A stretch of DNA of 32,155 nt from Sediminibacterium ginsengisoli (GTDB taxonomy: Bacteria > Bacteroidota > Bacteroidia > Chitinophagales > Chitinophagaceae): assembly GCA_945901845.1 (NCBI GenBank), contig CAMDLR010000022.1:1-32155 (forward strand), written 5' to 3'. Under the pieces are notes generated by a model, which saw nothing but the letters and a program-made list of their open reading frames with translations, did no database searches and was not told the DNA's origin. Numbering within the stretch: position 1 is the first letter of the stretch; every line of letters begins with the position of its first letter. The position numbers and the translations under genes were made by a program. This document shows positions 18,005-26,168 of this stretch, in pieces.

Positions 18005-18718
18005 ATGTTTAATACTTTTTTGACAGCCAATTGGGAAAATTTAGTAATGGCTAATTACGAAGTTGATCCGGTTGTACTTGAACCTTATTTACCCAATGGA
18101 GTCGAATTAGATGTATACGAGGGGAAGGCCTTTGTTAGTTTAGTTGGATTTATGTTTAAAAAAACGAAACTATTTGGAGTTCCAATTCCATTTTTTGGAT
18201 CATTTGAAGAAATCAATTTGAGGTTTTATGTAAAAAGAAAAGATGGCAATAAAATAAAAAAAGGGGTTGTATTTATAAATGAAACAGTTCCTTTTAAATT
18301 AGTAGCATTTCTTGCTAATAAGTTATATAAAGAACATTATATCTCAATTCCAACTAAACATGCAATTGAGTGTGATACTACAAAAAAAATTAGTTATCAA
18401 TGGAAAATGAGGGATCATTGGAATTCTATGGTAATTGATTCTGAAACTCAAAAAAATAAAATAGAGCATACTTCCATTGAAGAATTTATTTTTGAACGTT
18501 ATTTTGGTTTTACAAAAATTGATAAAAATATAACTCAAGAATATCGAATTCGACACCCAAAATGGCAGGTGAATAAGATTTTAGAAGCAAATATATCTTG
18601 TGATTTTGGAAATATGTATGGAATGGCATTTGAAAATCTTAGTACCAGAAAACCGGATTCAGTGATCATTGCTGAGGGGTCTAATGTTGCGGTTAATTGG
18701 AAAAGAGATCGGTTTTGA
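18005..18718 (+). CDS. DUF2071 (YqjF-like) protein
   Basis: 237 residues with the DUF2071 pattern: a start of the type TANWENLVMANYEVDPVVLEPYLP, then GKAFVSLVGFMF, INLRFYVKRKDG and KKGVVFINETVP. This family has the acetoacetate-decarboxylase-like fold, but its biochemical role is unknown. No signal peptide. The region is AT-richer and Lys/Asn-richer than the genes before it. It lies 55 bp after the photolyase and 56 bp before the next gene on the same strand. Confidence 0.85.
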   Translation: MFNTFLTANWENLVMANYEVDPVVLEPYLPNGVELDVYEGKAFVSLVGFMFKKTKLFGVPIPFFGSFEEINLRFYVKRKDGNKIKKGVVFINETVPFKLVAFLANKLYKEHYISIPTKHAIECDTTKKISYQWKMRDHWNSMVIDSETQKNKIEHTSIEEFIFERYFGFTKIDKNITQEYRIRHPKWQVNKILEANISCDFGNMYGMAFENLSTRKPDSVIIAEGSNVAVNWKRDRF

Positions 18719-18774
18719 AATATTTAGTAATAAGTTTATTTTTATCATCAACCTCATTAAAACAAAATCTTTCT

Positions 18775-19386
18775 ATGAATCCGATTAGTAATGCTGTAAA
18801 CGTTTTTAATAAACCATTAATTGTTTGTGGTACCAATCCAATGACTGGGGTTTACCGTGATGGCTGTTGCAATACCGGTAGCAACGATAGAGGTACCCAT
18901 ACCGTTTGTGCAGTTGTTACAAATTCTTTTTTACAGTATTCTAAAAGTAAAGGCAATGACTTAACAATGGATTACCCGCCAACAGGCTTTAAAGGGCTTT
19001 TAGAAGGTGATAAGTGGTGTTTATGTGTGTCTAGGTGGATAGAAGCTTATGAAGCTAATGTTGCACCACCTGTGATTTTGGAAGCTACGCATATTAAAAC
19101 CCTAGATTATATTTCATTGGAAGAATTAATGAAGTATAGGTATGTAAATATGCAGGATAATGATTGGACTGAAATAAATAATAAGTTAGTAAAAACCTTC
19201 AGATTTAATAATTATGACGATGTTGTTTTATTTGCCAATAAAGTCATGCAAGTTGCAATTTCACAAAACCATCATCCAGAAATTGCTATTCATTATGGCT
19301 TTGTTAAGGTTTCAATTACAGATTATGAGAATGGAGCTGTTTCTGAAAAATGTCACCGCTTTACAATTTCGATTGATCAAATTTAA
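18775..19386 (+). CDS. Fusion protein: DUF2237 + pterin-4a-carbinolamine dehydratase-like domain
   Basis: ATG 18775 is chosen because the frame upstream of it (from 18697) overlaps the end of the previous gene. 203 residues. Residues ~9-122 match DUF2237: TNPMTGVYRDGCCNTG, THTVCAVVT, GDKWCLCVSRWIEAYE and APPVILEATH. Residues ~128-203 resemble pterin-4a-carbinolamine dehydratase (PCD/DCoH): WTEINNKLVKTFRFN, FANKVMQVA and the signature HHPE (166-169). Catalytic PCDs carry a third His in a THxxGG segment; here it reads DYENGA, with Tyr184 in that position. The C-terminal domain may therefore be weakly active, or bind pterins without catalysis. Clear fold assignments; the joint function is unknown. 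Confidence 0.85.
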   Translation: MNPISNAVNVFNKPLIVCGTNPMTGVYRDGCCNTGSNDRGTHTVCAVVTNSFLQYSKSKGNDLTMDYPPTGFKGLLEGDKWCLCVSRWIEAYEANVAPPVILEATHIKTLDYISLEELMKYRYVNMQDNDWTEINNKLVKTFRFNNYDDVVLFANKVMQVAISQNHHPEIAIHYGFVKVSITDYENGAVSEKCHRFTISIDQI

Positions 19387-19407
19387 ATTTTCGTAGTATT
19401 TTTACTG

Positions 19408-20472
19408 ATGCGTTTAACTTTTTTATTAGGTTTATTTTTTATTGCTGCTCATGGCTTTGCTCAAAGTGATTCCACAACGCTAATTAAACTAAGTGGGTAC
19501 CTCGAAACCTATTATAGTTATGACTTTTTGAGGCCTGGTAATAACGAAAAGCCTGATTATAATTACAATTATAAAAGACACAATCAACTCAACGTTAATC
19601 TGGCATTTGTTAAAGCAAGCTATCAGGCAAAACGACTAAGATCTAATTTAGCACTCATGACCGGTAATTATGCCATGTATAATTTAAGTGCAGAGCCTAA
19701 TTGGGCAAAACCGATATTTGAAGCAAATGTAGGTGTCAAATTACTCAAGGAAAAGGATGTATGGATAGATGCTGGAGTAATGCCTTCTCATATTGGTTTT
19801 GAAAGTGCTGTTGGAAGTGATTGTTGGAATTTAACAAGAAGTATATTAGCCGAAAACTCCCCTTACTTTGAATCTGGCATCAAATTAAATTACACCAATA
19901 AAAAACAAGATGTATATGTAGCACTACATATACTTAATGGATGGCAAAAAATTGCAATTACTGATGATAACCCAAAGCCAAGTGTTGGTATACAGGTGAA
20001 TTATAAGCCTAGTAGTAGCTTAACCCTTAATTACAGTAACTTTTTGGGTAATATCAATATGGGAGGTGCCAATGCATTTAGGACATTTCATAATTTATAT
20101 GCGATCTATGATGCATCACCAAAACAGGCATTCATTTTTGGTTTTGACATAGGTACTCAAAAAGTTGTGGGTACAAAAACTTCGGTTTGGTACACGCCAG
20201 TTATTATTTCAAAAGTCAATTTGAGTACAAAAAGTAAAATAGCTGCAAGGCTAGAATACTATTGCGATAAGCAGCAAATTATTATACCTACCGCTACACC
20301 AGGTGGTTATCAAACATTTGGGGCTTCAATAAATTATGACTATCAAATTTCTCCAAAAATATTGTGGCGGTCGGAATTTAAAATGTATGATTCAAAAGAT
20401 CCTATTTTCAAATACGCGCAAAGTAGCAACAACCAAACGTCAGCAACGGTTTCATTCATTTTTAAAATATAG
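19408..20472 (+). CDS. Outer-membrane beta-barrel porin (BBP2-like)
   Basis: 354 residues: signal peptide MRLTFLLGLFFIAAHGFAQ, then a barrel beginning LSGYLETYYSYDF. Landmarks include LNVNLAFVKASYQ, DAGVMPSHIGFES, ENSPYFESGIKLNY and a C-terminus of alternating hydrophobic strands (SATVSFIFKI). This pattern is that of the putative OmpL-like beta-barrel porin-2 family in Bacteroidota. It probably forms a passive outer-membrane channel of unknown substrate. It starts 21 bp after the DUF2237-PCD gene. Its last 11 bases overlap the end of the convergent minus-strand gene. Confidence 0.8.
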   Translation: MRLTFLLGLFFIAAHGFAQSDSTTLIKLSGYLETYYSYDFLRPGNNEKPDYNYNYKRHNQLNVNLAFVKASYQAKRLRSNLALMTGNYAMYNLSAEPNWAKPIFEANVGVKLLKEKDVWIDAGVMPSHIGFESAVGSDCWNLTRSILAENSPYFESGIKLNYTNKKQDVYVALHILNGWQKIAITDDNPKPSVGIQVNYKPSSSLTLNYSNFLGNINMGGANAFRTFHNLYAIYDASPKQAFIFGFDIGTQKVVGTKTSVWYTPVIISKVNLSTKSKIAARLEYYCDKQQIIIPTATPGGYQTFGASINYDYQISPKILWRSEFKMYDSKDPIFKYAQSSNNQTSATVSFIFKI

Positions 20473-21217
20473 CTACATTGACGTCTGTATTTTCGTCGAT
20501 GTGGTATTCTTTTTTTAATAATTCTAGTAGTTCTACTGCTCTTTTGTAATGCCTGTCTACACTAGGTAATAATACTACTTTTAGTGAATTATTAATATGG
20601 TTTAGTCTATTGCCAAATTCAGTTAGAATTAAAGGATCTGTAGTTAATAGTTTTGCATTGTCTGCCACCTCTCCGGTAGTTACGTTTAAATAATATTTTT
20701 GATTAAAAATAGAGTAAGATTTTTCTCTTGCTTTAAATTTTAATTCATCAACAAAGTTGCTATACTCTTTTAGATTTTCTGATTTTACCCAGTAATCAGA
20801 AATTTTATTACTGAGCTCTTGGTTTTCAACCAGTCGCATACCGCCTGCATTTTTTAATTGAGCAGAGGTTCGCTCACTTAAATTCCATCTCAAGCCACCA
20901 GCTGTTTTCAAATTTAACCGGTATAAAACTTTAATTGCATTTGCATCCCAAACATTATTGATTAGTAATGTATTGGACGTATCTAATTTTCCTGTTTGAA
21001 TGGTATCATATCTTACCAAACTATTTAATATCGTGGTATCTTTTCTTAAGTCTTCAAAAAGGCTTTGCATGTAATGTTTTTCACGATTACCCTCAATTAA
21101 ATGCTCGCGTTGATTTTCTGCAAAAAACCCGAGCGTTACCGCGGCAAAAAGCATGATAAACTCTGTGATATACTCTTTCCAATTTTTAGGTTTGTGGCTG
21201 TGGTGATGTACTTCCAT
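20462..21217 (-). CDS. His-rich N-terminus, single-TM protein, unknown function (DUF6090-like)
   Basis: 251 residues. The N-terminus MEVHHHSHKPKNWKEY is followed by one hydrophobic helix (about residues 17-36, ITEFIMLFAAVTLGFFAEN) and then a soluble, mostly helical region containing REKHYMQSLFEDLRKDTTIL. This layout recurs widely in Bacteroidota, with no function that I know of. The His cluster could bind metal (inference). It is convergent with the porin, sharing 11 bp at the stop codons, and there is no room for a terminator between them. Confidence 0.75.
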   Translation of the reverse strand: MEVHHHSHKPKNWKEYITEFIMLFAAVTLGFFAENQREHLIEGNREKHYMQSLFEDLRKDTTILNSLVRYDTIQTGKLDTSNTLLINNVWDANAIKVLYRLNLKTAGGLRWNLSERTSAQLKNAGGMRLVENQELSNKISDYWVKSENLKEYSNFVDELKFKAREKSYSIFNQKYYLNVTTGEVADNAKLLTTDPLILTEFGNRLNHINNSLKVVLLPSVDRHYKRAVELLELLKKEYHIDENTDVNVAIF

Positions 21218-21355
21218 ATTTAAATATTATGGTTGAAAATAAGATATTATATGATTCATCATCTAAATTATTGTGGAAAATCGGAGTTTCAATTTCTTAA
21301 CATAGAGCTTACTGAAAAGTTTTCATTCGGAATAAATTAATTTTTATGCGTCATT

Positions 21356-21383
21356 TTTGATTTAATCGGATTAATTAACTTTA
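21356..21383 (+). promoter_or_regulatory. Candidate Bacteroidota sigma-A promoter for the HDAC-like gene
   Basis: TTTG at 21356-21359 and TAACTTTA at 21376-21383, 16 bp apart, resemble the Bacteroidota -33 TTTG and -7 TAnnTTTG boxes (last base differs). The position fits a leader of about 25 nt before the ATG at 21414. The rest of the 21218-21413 gap shows no gene. Confidence 0.3.
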
Positions 21384-21413
21384 TTTTCAATTCTGAATAT
21401 TCCACTTTCTTTT

Positions 21414-22313
21414 ATGGTGAAAATTGCTTTTAGCCCCATCTATTATCATAAGCTTCCTGAGGGACATCGTTTTCCGATGTTAAAGTATGAGCTTATACCG
21501 GAACAACTTCTGCATGAGGGTACAATTACGCAAGAAAATTTATTCATACCAAATAAGTGCGGTGCAATTGATATTTTGCGCACCCACGATTTAGAATATT
21601 ATAACAAATTGATCAATCAGCAGCTAAGCCCTTCGGAACAAAGAAAGATTGGATTTCCTCAGTCTCCAGCATTGATTGAACGTGAATTGGTTATTACGCG
21701 AGGAACTATTGATTGTGCCTTATTTGCTTTAGAATACGGATGTGCATTAAATATAGCAGGGGGAACACATCATGCATTTGCAGAAAGGGGAGAAGGATTT
21801 TGCCTTTTAAATGATATGGCAATTGCAGCAGATTATCTTCTTTATAAAAAGCTAGTTACAAAAATACTAGTGATAGACCTCGATGTTCATCAGGGTAATG
21901 GTACCGCTAAATTAATGGAAAATGAACCTAGAGTTTTTACTTTTAGTATGCATGGAAAAAATAATTATCCATTTCATAAAGAGCAGTCAGATTTAGATAT
22001 CCCACTACCTGACGGCATTAGCGGTCATGCGTATTTAGAAATTCTAGAAAAGACTTTACCGATGTTACTAGAAACCGTAAACCCCGATTTTATTTTTTAT
22101 TTATCAGGCGTAGATATTTTGTCGACCGATAAATTTGGGAAGTTTAATATTAGTATAGACGAATGTAAGCGAAGAGATGAGCTGGTTTTAAAAATGGCAT
22201 ATGAAAATAAGATTCCTATTGCTATAGCTATGGGAGGAGGTTATTCTCCAGATATTAATGATATTTTACAGGCACATTGCAATACATTTAGAATAGCAGC
22301 TAATTTATTCTAA
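21414..22313 (+). CDS. Histone-deacetylase-fold hydrolase (AcuC/acetylpolyamine deacetylase-like)
   Basis: 299 residues with the arginase/deacetylase fold. GGTHHAF gives the tandem catalytic His119-His120, DLDVH supplies zinc ligands Asp157 and His159, and SGVDIL supplies the third ligand, Asp234. RGEGFCLLND and GNGTAKL are further family motifs, and AMGGGYSP marks the C-terminal substrate pocket. Bacterial members deacetylate acetyl-lysine, acetylpolyamines or other N-acyl groups, and the substrate here is open. Cytoplasmic. The usual pocket Tyr near the C-terminal GGGYS motif is present. It stands alone between divergent and convergent neighbours. Confidence 0.93.
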   Translation: MVKIAFSPIYYHKLPEGHRFPMLKYELIPEQLLHEGTITQENLFIPNKCGAIDILRTHDLEYYNKLINQQLSPSEQRKIGFPQSPALIERELVITRGTIDCALFALEYGCALNIAGGTHHAFAERGEGFCLLNDMAIAADYLLYKKLVTKILVIDLDVHQGNGTAKLMENEPRVFTFSMHGKNNYPFHKEQSDLDIPLPDGISGHAYLEILEKTLPMLLETVNPDFIFYLSGVDILSTDKFGKFNISIDECKRRDELVLKMAYENKIPIAIAMGGGYSPDINDILQAHCNTFRIAANLF

Positions 22314-22369
22314 TTTAAAACGTATGGTGGAGAAAACATGGCTACTTGCATATAAACTAAAATACTATT

Positions 22370-22720
22370 TTATTTAGTTGGTTTCTTGATTAACTCAAAA
22401 TAAGTAACTTTAAATCTATCCTTTACGATGGTTCCTTGCAGTTTTGCTTTTTTAATTGCATTACAGAAACCCTCAGCATCATGAGCATCTCCATGGTCGT
22501 CAATATTAGTTCCGTCTACAAAGTAGTTTTTGCCATTTAGTTTGATTGCCAAATGACAGCCTTTCCCTTCCATCTTATACATACAAGTTCCGCAAGTAGC
22601 TTCTACTTCATAAGTAGTACTCTTTGGGTTGAATACCAATTTTTTATTAGTGGTGGTATCCTGTGCATTAGATGTATTAATAACAATCAACGCTAATAAG
22701 CCAAGTAATAGTTTTTTCAT
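22370..22720 (-). CDS. Secreted Cys-rich small protein (DUF6370-like)
   Basis: 116 residues: signal peptide ending near NTSNAQ, then a compact domain with CGTC (residues ~43-46), a third Cys in GKGCHLAIKLNGK, the conserved YFVDGTNIDDHGDAHDAEGFC block and a basic end. The pattern is what I recall as DUF6370 of Bacteroidota. The four cysteines plus His/Asp residues suggest metal binding or disulfides in the periplasm. It is the last gene of a minus-strand group with a beta-barrel protein and a small membrane protein, spaced about 36 and 78 bp apart. Confidence 0.72.
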   Translation of the reverse strand: MKKLLLGLLALIVINTSNAQDTTTNKKLVFNPKSTTYEVEATCGTCMYKMEGKGCHLAIKLNGKNYFVDGTNIDDHGDAHDAEGFCNAIKKAKLQGTIVKDRFKVTYFELIKKPTK

Positions 22721-22756
22721 AATATTATTTAATTGTTTATGCTTAAGAATATCTTG

Positions 22757-23566
22757 TTATTTGAAAACATTAAAAAATGTATATTCAAATTTAAGTATTA
22801 CTCCGTTTGGCGCTGTGCGCTGCATAGTGGAATATAGTTCTTGTCTGTAAGCTAAATCAATTCTAGCCTGACTGTTTATTATAAATTGTACAGAAGGGGC
22901 TATGTCTAAATAAGATTTTTGATTTTCATTTAATCGTTGGCCAAGTAATTCTAGCATTAAATTGACATTTACTTGTTTGTAGCTTGTATAGACTTTAGGG
23001 AGCATTAATTTGCCCACAGACAAAGTATAGTTCATTGCACTATTACTCTCAGTTATTGGAAACTTATAGTTTGGATTATTATCCAATGCTCTTTCATAAC
23101 TCAGTGATGAACTTAATGCAACTTTATGTAATAATTGAGTTGCGATAAATCCTGCCTCATAGCCAGTGTTATGGCCCATTGTTTCAAGCTCTTGTTGGTG
23201 TATATCTGCTTTATTAAGGCTGTATCGACCATATAGCGCCATTCTGAAATGACTTTGTACACCATCTTTACTAAAGAAGCGATATTTAGCATATAAGCTA
23301 CCACCTTCTGTTTCAAACCCTCCATCTTGACGGTTACTGATGAATCCCTGGGCATGTACCATCCATTTTTGGTTAATGCCCCACATAATTTCTGGCATAT
23401 TATGGTAGTTCAATTTACCATCCGCCTCAAACATAAAAGCATTCATATTTCTTATTCCAAATGACTTTGCTGGCATATTACTGGCCGGTTCAGTCATCAC
23501 AAATAATTCTTGAGAATAGGTGGACACATTTATAAAAAGAAAAGCAATAAAAAGAATCTTTTTCAT
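22757..23566 (-). CDS. Outer-membrane beta-barrel protein, unknown function
   Basis: 269 residues. Signal peptide MKKILFIAFLFINVSTYSQ is followed by alternating beta-strand sequence (for example WMVHAQGFISN, LYAKYRFFS, FRMALYGRYSL, ALSSSLSYERAL, LKFEYTFFNVFK), ending in a phenylalanine-rich strand. The pattern is that of a 10-12-strand barrel. No substrate motif is visible. The neighbouring Cys-rich secreted protein and small membrane protein suggest a shared envelope function, possibly metal-related, but that is inference from position only. Confidence 0.7.
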   Translation of the reverse strand: MKKILFIAFLFINVSTYSQELFVMTEPASNMPAKSFGIRNMNAFMFEADGKLNYHNMPEIMWGINQKWMVHAQGFISNRQDGGFETEGGSLYAKYRFFSKDGVQSHFRMALYGRYSLNKADIHQQELETMGHNTGYEAGFIATQLLHKVALSSSLSYERALDNNPNYKFPITESNSAMNYTLSVGKLMLPKVYTSYKQVNVNLMLELLGQRLNENQKSYLDIAPSVQFIINSQARIDLAYRQELYSTMQRTAPNGVILKFEYTFFNVFK

Positions 23567-23608
23567 ACTATCATATTTTTATTAGTACCTACGTAGGATG
23601 GATATTAA

Positions 23609-23616
23609 CAAAGTTA
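23609..23616 (-). promoter_or_regulatory. Candidate -7 box (TAnnTTTG) for the barrel gene
   Basis: Read on the minus strand, 23616 to 23609 is TAACTTTG, an exact TAnnTTTG match, about 43 nt before the ATG of the barrel gene at 23566. No good -33 TTTG is visible at the expected distance, so the call is weak. Confidence 0.3.
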
Positions 23617-23644
23617 AGAATTTAAAGAGATTTTCTGGTTTTAA

Positions 23645-24073
23645 TTAGATCAATTGTAAACTATAATAACCGATAGCTGTGAATATCGCACAGCGTAATA
23701 AAACGCCTAAACTGCACCAAAATACCATTTTATTGGTAGGCACATTAAAGCCTACCCCAATACCAATACTTATAGGAGCTCCAACACTCATCGTTCCTAA
23801 TAAGCCTAGTCCAATAACGCCATATTTGTCCCAAATTTTTAAGACAAATCCTGGTTCTTTTGCTACTTTATTTGGTTTTGGTTTTCTATACTTGCTTACC
23901 CATTTTTTTATGACATCACCTAGGTATGCTGCTACAAAAACACCTATTAAGCCTCCTAGCAAACTGTAAGAGAAAATTTCTAAAGGATGTAGCTTAAAGG
24001 CAAATCCAGCGGGAATTGCAGCGTAAATTTCAAAAGTAGCTAGACCAATTACAGTAAGTATTTTATAGACCAT
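23645..24073 (-). CDS. Small integral membrane protein, Sm_multidrug_ex (COG2426)-like
   Basis: 142 residues with hydrophobic segments near 2-26, 33-52, 84-108 and 118-141. A basic cytoplasmic loop (KKWVSKYRKPKPNKVAK) lies between the second and third. The IPAGFAFKL and GLGLLGTMSVGAPISIGIGVGFN stretches resemble the small membrane proteins annotated as small multidrug export proteins. That name rests on little experimental evidence, so transport is not assumed. First gene of the minus-strand trio. The 208-bp gap between it and the FAD oxidoreductase gene (24074-24281) is very AT-rich, and nothing is recognisable in it. Confidence 0.6.
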   Translation of the reverse strand: MVYKILTVIGLATFEIYAAIPAGFAFKLHPLEIFSYSLLGGLIGVFVAAYLGDVIKKWVSKYRKPKPNKVAKEPGFVLKIWDKYGVIGLGLLGTMSVGAPISIGIGVGFNVPTNKMVFWCSLGVLLRCAIFTAIGYYSLQLI

Positions 24074-24281
24074 TATTTTCGCTCATTTATATCCAGGTGC
24101 GAAGGTAACATTATGTAGTGTAAGTTTCATTCTTTTTAATTATGAATTTAAATTGGTCTATTAATTTATCAATGTGTATATAATTTGACTATTTTATCTT
24201 TCAAAAGCATCTTCTTTATATTTTTCATATTTTCAATATTCTTTGTTGATCGAATCTAATGATACATTAATTTAATAAAAT

Positions 24282-26006
24282 ATGATTTTCTCAAAACCTA
24301 TTTCAATCGTTAAGAATACCTTCTCCCTTTGGTTTATTTACTTCATTATTTTGTGTCCAATTAATACTTCTGCTCAAATAATTCAATCGTATGATGTGGT
24401 TATTTATGGTGGAACTTCTGCTGGTGTTTCTGCTGCCATCCAATGTTCTCGAATGGGTAAAAAAGTAATTTTAATTGAACCTACAAATCGAATGGGCGGA
24501 CTAACCACTGGAGGATTAGGCAAAACGGATATTGGGAATAAGCAAGCGATTGGAGGTCTTGCTCGTGAGTTTTATCAAAATATCAAAAGATATTATCTAA
24601 ACCCTGAAAATTGGATTTGGGAAAAAAGGGAGGACTATACGGGCGTTGGTTACAACACTTTTAACGAGGATGCGATGTGGGCTTTTGAACCTTCCGTTGC
24701 TATAAAAGTATTTCTTGAAATGGTTAAAAATGAATCTAATATTCACATTGTTTATAATCAACGATTAAACCGGAAAACAGGTGTAAAAAAGGAAAAGCAA
24801 GTTATAAAATCTATTCAGATGGAATCGGGACAAATTTACCAGGGTAAAATGTTTATGGATTGCACCTATGAAGGCGATTTGATGGCTGCATCAGGTGTCA
24901 GCTATACCGTGGGCAGAGAAGCAAATAGTCAGTATGGAGAATCTTTAAACGGTGTTCAGGCAAATAATGTCAGTTTAACACTTCATAATAAAATATCCAG
25001 GAACGCAATTCATCACAATTTTATAGAAGGCGTGAGTCCTTACTTGGTTACCGGGAATCCAAAGAGTGGTTTATTGCCATTTGTGCGTGCTGAAAAGCCT
25101 GGGATTGATGGTCAGGCTGATCATAAAATTCAAGCTTATTGTTATCGTATGACTTTGACCAATCTTCCTGAAAATCGTATTCCTTTCAAAAAGCCTGTTG
25201 GTTACAAAGAATTAGACTATGAATTATTGTTTCGGAATTATGAAGCTGCCAAAGGTGACATTCGTAATATGTATAATTATGGAGATCCTTTAGTGCCTTG
25301 GATAAATTCCGCAATGCCAAACAGAAAAACAGATACCAATAATCAAAAGGGCTTTTCAACAGATTTTATTGGACAAAATTACCGTTACCCTGAAGCGAGT
25401 TATGATGAAAGGTTAAAAATTGCGGCGTTGCATAAAAAGTACCAACAAGGTCTAATGTGGACTTTGTCTTATCATCCTAGAATTCCTAAGCAAGTTCGTG
25501 ATGTGGTTTCTCAATGGGGAACATGCAAAGACGAATTTGTTACAGATGGCGGTTGGACTGACCAATTATATATTCGTGAAGCTAGAAGAATGGTGAGTGA
25601 TTATGTGATGACCCAAAGAAATTGTGAAGCAATGGATGTTGCGCAAGATGTTATAGGACTAGGAGCATATCAGATGGATTCTCATCCCATTCAGCGGTAC
25701 GTAGATGTAAATGGATTTGTTAAAAACGAAGGTAATGTAGAAGCGCATGTCGATGCACCTTTTCCAATTAGCTATAAATCGATCGTTCCTAAAAAATCAG
25801 AAATAACTAATTTGTTAATACCCGTTTGCCTTTCATCCTCCCATATTGCTTATGGATCCATTCGAATGGAGCCTGTGTTTATGGTATTAGGTCAATCTGC
25901 AGCAATAGCAGCTAGTATTGCCATTGATAAAAATGTACAAATACAGGAAGTTTCCTACCCAGAATTACGTGCAGCTCTAATTAAAAATAATCAAGTATTG
26001 AAATAG
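24282..26006 (+). CDS. Secreted FAD-dependent oxidoreductase (PF12831-like)
   Basis: 574 residues. A signal sequence (SLWFIYFIILCPINTSAQ) precedes YDVVIYGGTSAGVSAAIQCSRMG, a dinucleotide-binding GxxxA-type motif, then IEPTNRMGGLTTGGLGKTDIG. Later landmarks are DCTYEGDLMAASGV, YHPRIP, IREARRMVSDYVMT, SYKSIVPKKSE and MEPVFMVLGQSAA. This is the FAD_oxidored family, often labelled xanthan lyase-like in Bacteroidota and found near polysaccharide genes. The substrate is unknown; a sugar or sugar acid is possible. The last codons and the stop lie inside a repeat that recurs at 27424 (see that repeat entry). Confidence 0.85.
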   Translation: MIFSKPISIVKNTFSLWFIYFIILCPINTSAQIIQSYDVVIYGGTSAGVSAAIQCSRMGKKVILIEPTNRMGGLTTGGLGKTDIGNKQAIGGLAREFYQNIKRYYLNPENWIWEKREDYTGVGYNTFNEDAMWAFEPSVAIKVFLEMVKNESNIHIVYNQRLNRKTGVKKEKQVIKSIQMESGQIYQGKMFMDCTYEGDLMAASGVSYTVGREANSQYGESLNGVQANNVSLTLHNKISRNAIHHNFIEGVSPYLVTGNPKSGLLPFVRAEKPGIDGQADHKIQAYCYRMTLTNLPENRIPFKKPVGYKELDYELLFRNYEAAKGDIRNMYNYGDPLVPWINSAMPNRKTDTNNQKGFSTDFIGQNYRYPEASYDERLKIAALHKKYQQGLMWTLSYHPRIPKQVRDVVSQWGTCKDEFVTDGGWTDQLYIREARRMVSDYVMTQRNCEAMDVAQDVIGLGAYQMDSHPIQRYVDVNGFVKNEGNVEAHVDAPFPISYKSIVPKKSEITNLLIPVCLSSSHIAYGSIRMEPVFMVLGQSAAIAASIAIDKNVQIQEVSYPELRAALIKNNQVLK

Positions 26007-26079
26007 ATTTATATTTCTTATGAGTCACCTGTTTGAACCTGTTTTTGATGGAAACCTTGCAGAGAGTCTGGCCGGGAAT
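25997..26079. repeat. Intergenic repeat module X, copy 1
   Basis: The first 22 bases (25997-26018) are identical to 27424-27445. Similarity then continues loosely through a CACCT stretch to AAACCTTGC and GGCCGGGAA, which match the AAAACCTGGC ... GGCCGG end of the copy at 27424-27505 with the same ~9-base spacing. The stop codon of the FAD oxidoreductase (TAG, 26004-26006) is inside the identical part. A 24-codon frame (26020-26094) within it is not considered a gene. Confidence 0.7.
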
Positions 26080-26091
26080 TTTGTAAAGCAG

Positions 26092-26123
26092 TAATATTCA
26101 CTTTTATCTAATAGTGAATATTA
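26092..26123. terminator. Perfect 11-bp inverted repeat (terminator or operator)
   Basis: Arms TAATATTCACT (26092-26102) and AGTGAATATTA (26113-26123) pair perfectly around a 10-nt loop. It follows the FAD oxidoreductase by 85 bp but lacks a good T-tract, and it touches the candidate -33 box of the next gene, so an operator is equally possible. Confidence 0.45.
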
Positions 26124-26153
26124 TTGGTTTAAATATAAAGTTGATTAAATTTG
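26122..26153 (+). promoter_or_regulatory. Candidate sigma-A promoter of the Cys-cluster gene
   Basis: TAAATTTG at 26146-26153 is an exact match to the Bacteroidota -7 box TAnnTTTG, with a TATTGG stretch at 26122-26127, 18 bp upstream, as a weak -33 box. The ATG follows at 26169, giving a leader of only about 10 nt. Confidence 0.45.
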
Positions 26154-26168
26154 TCAAAATTATAATAC

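Noticed and set aside
23588..23597. 10-bp palindrome CCTACGTAGG between the candidate -7 box and the barrel gene start
   Set aside because: Expected by chance at this length; no matching site elsewhere in the window.
26020..26094. 24-codon frame starting ATGAGTCACCTG inside repeat X copy 1
   Set aside because: The frame is not kept in the other copy of the repeat, which lacks the ATG.
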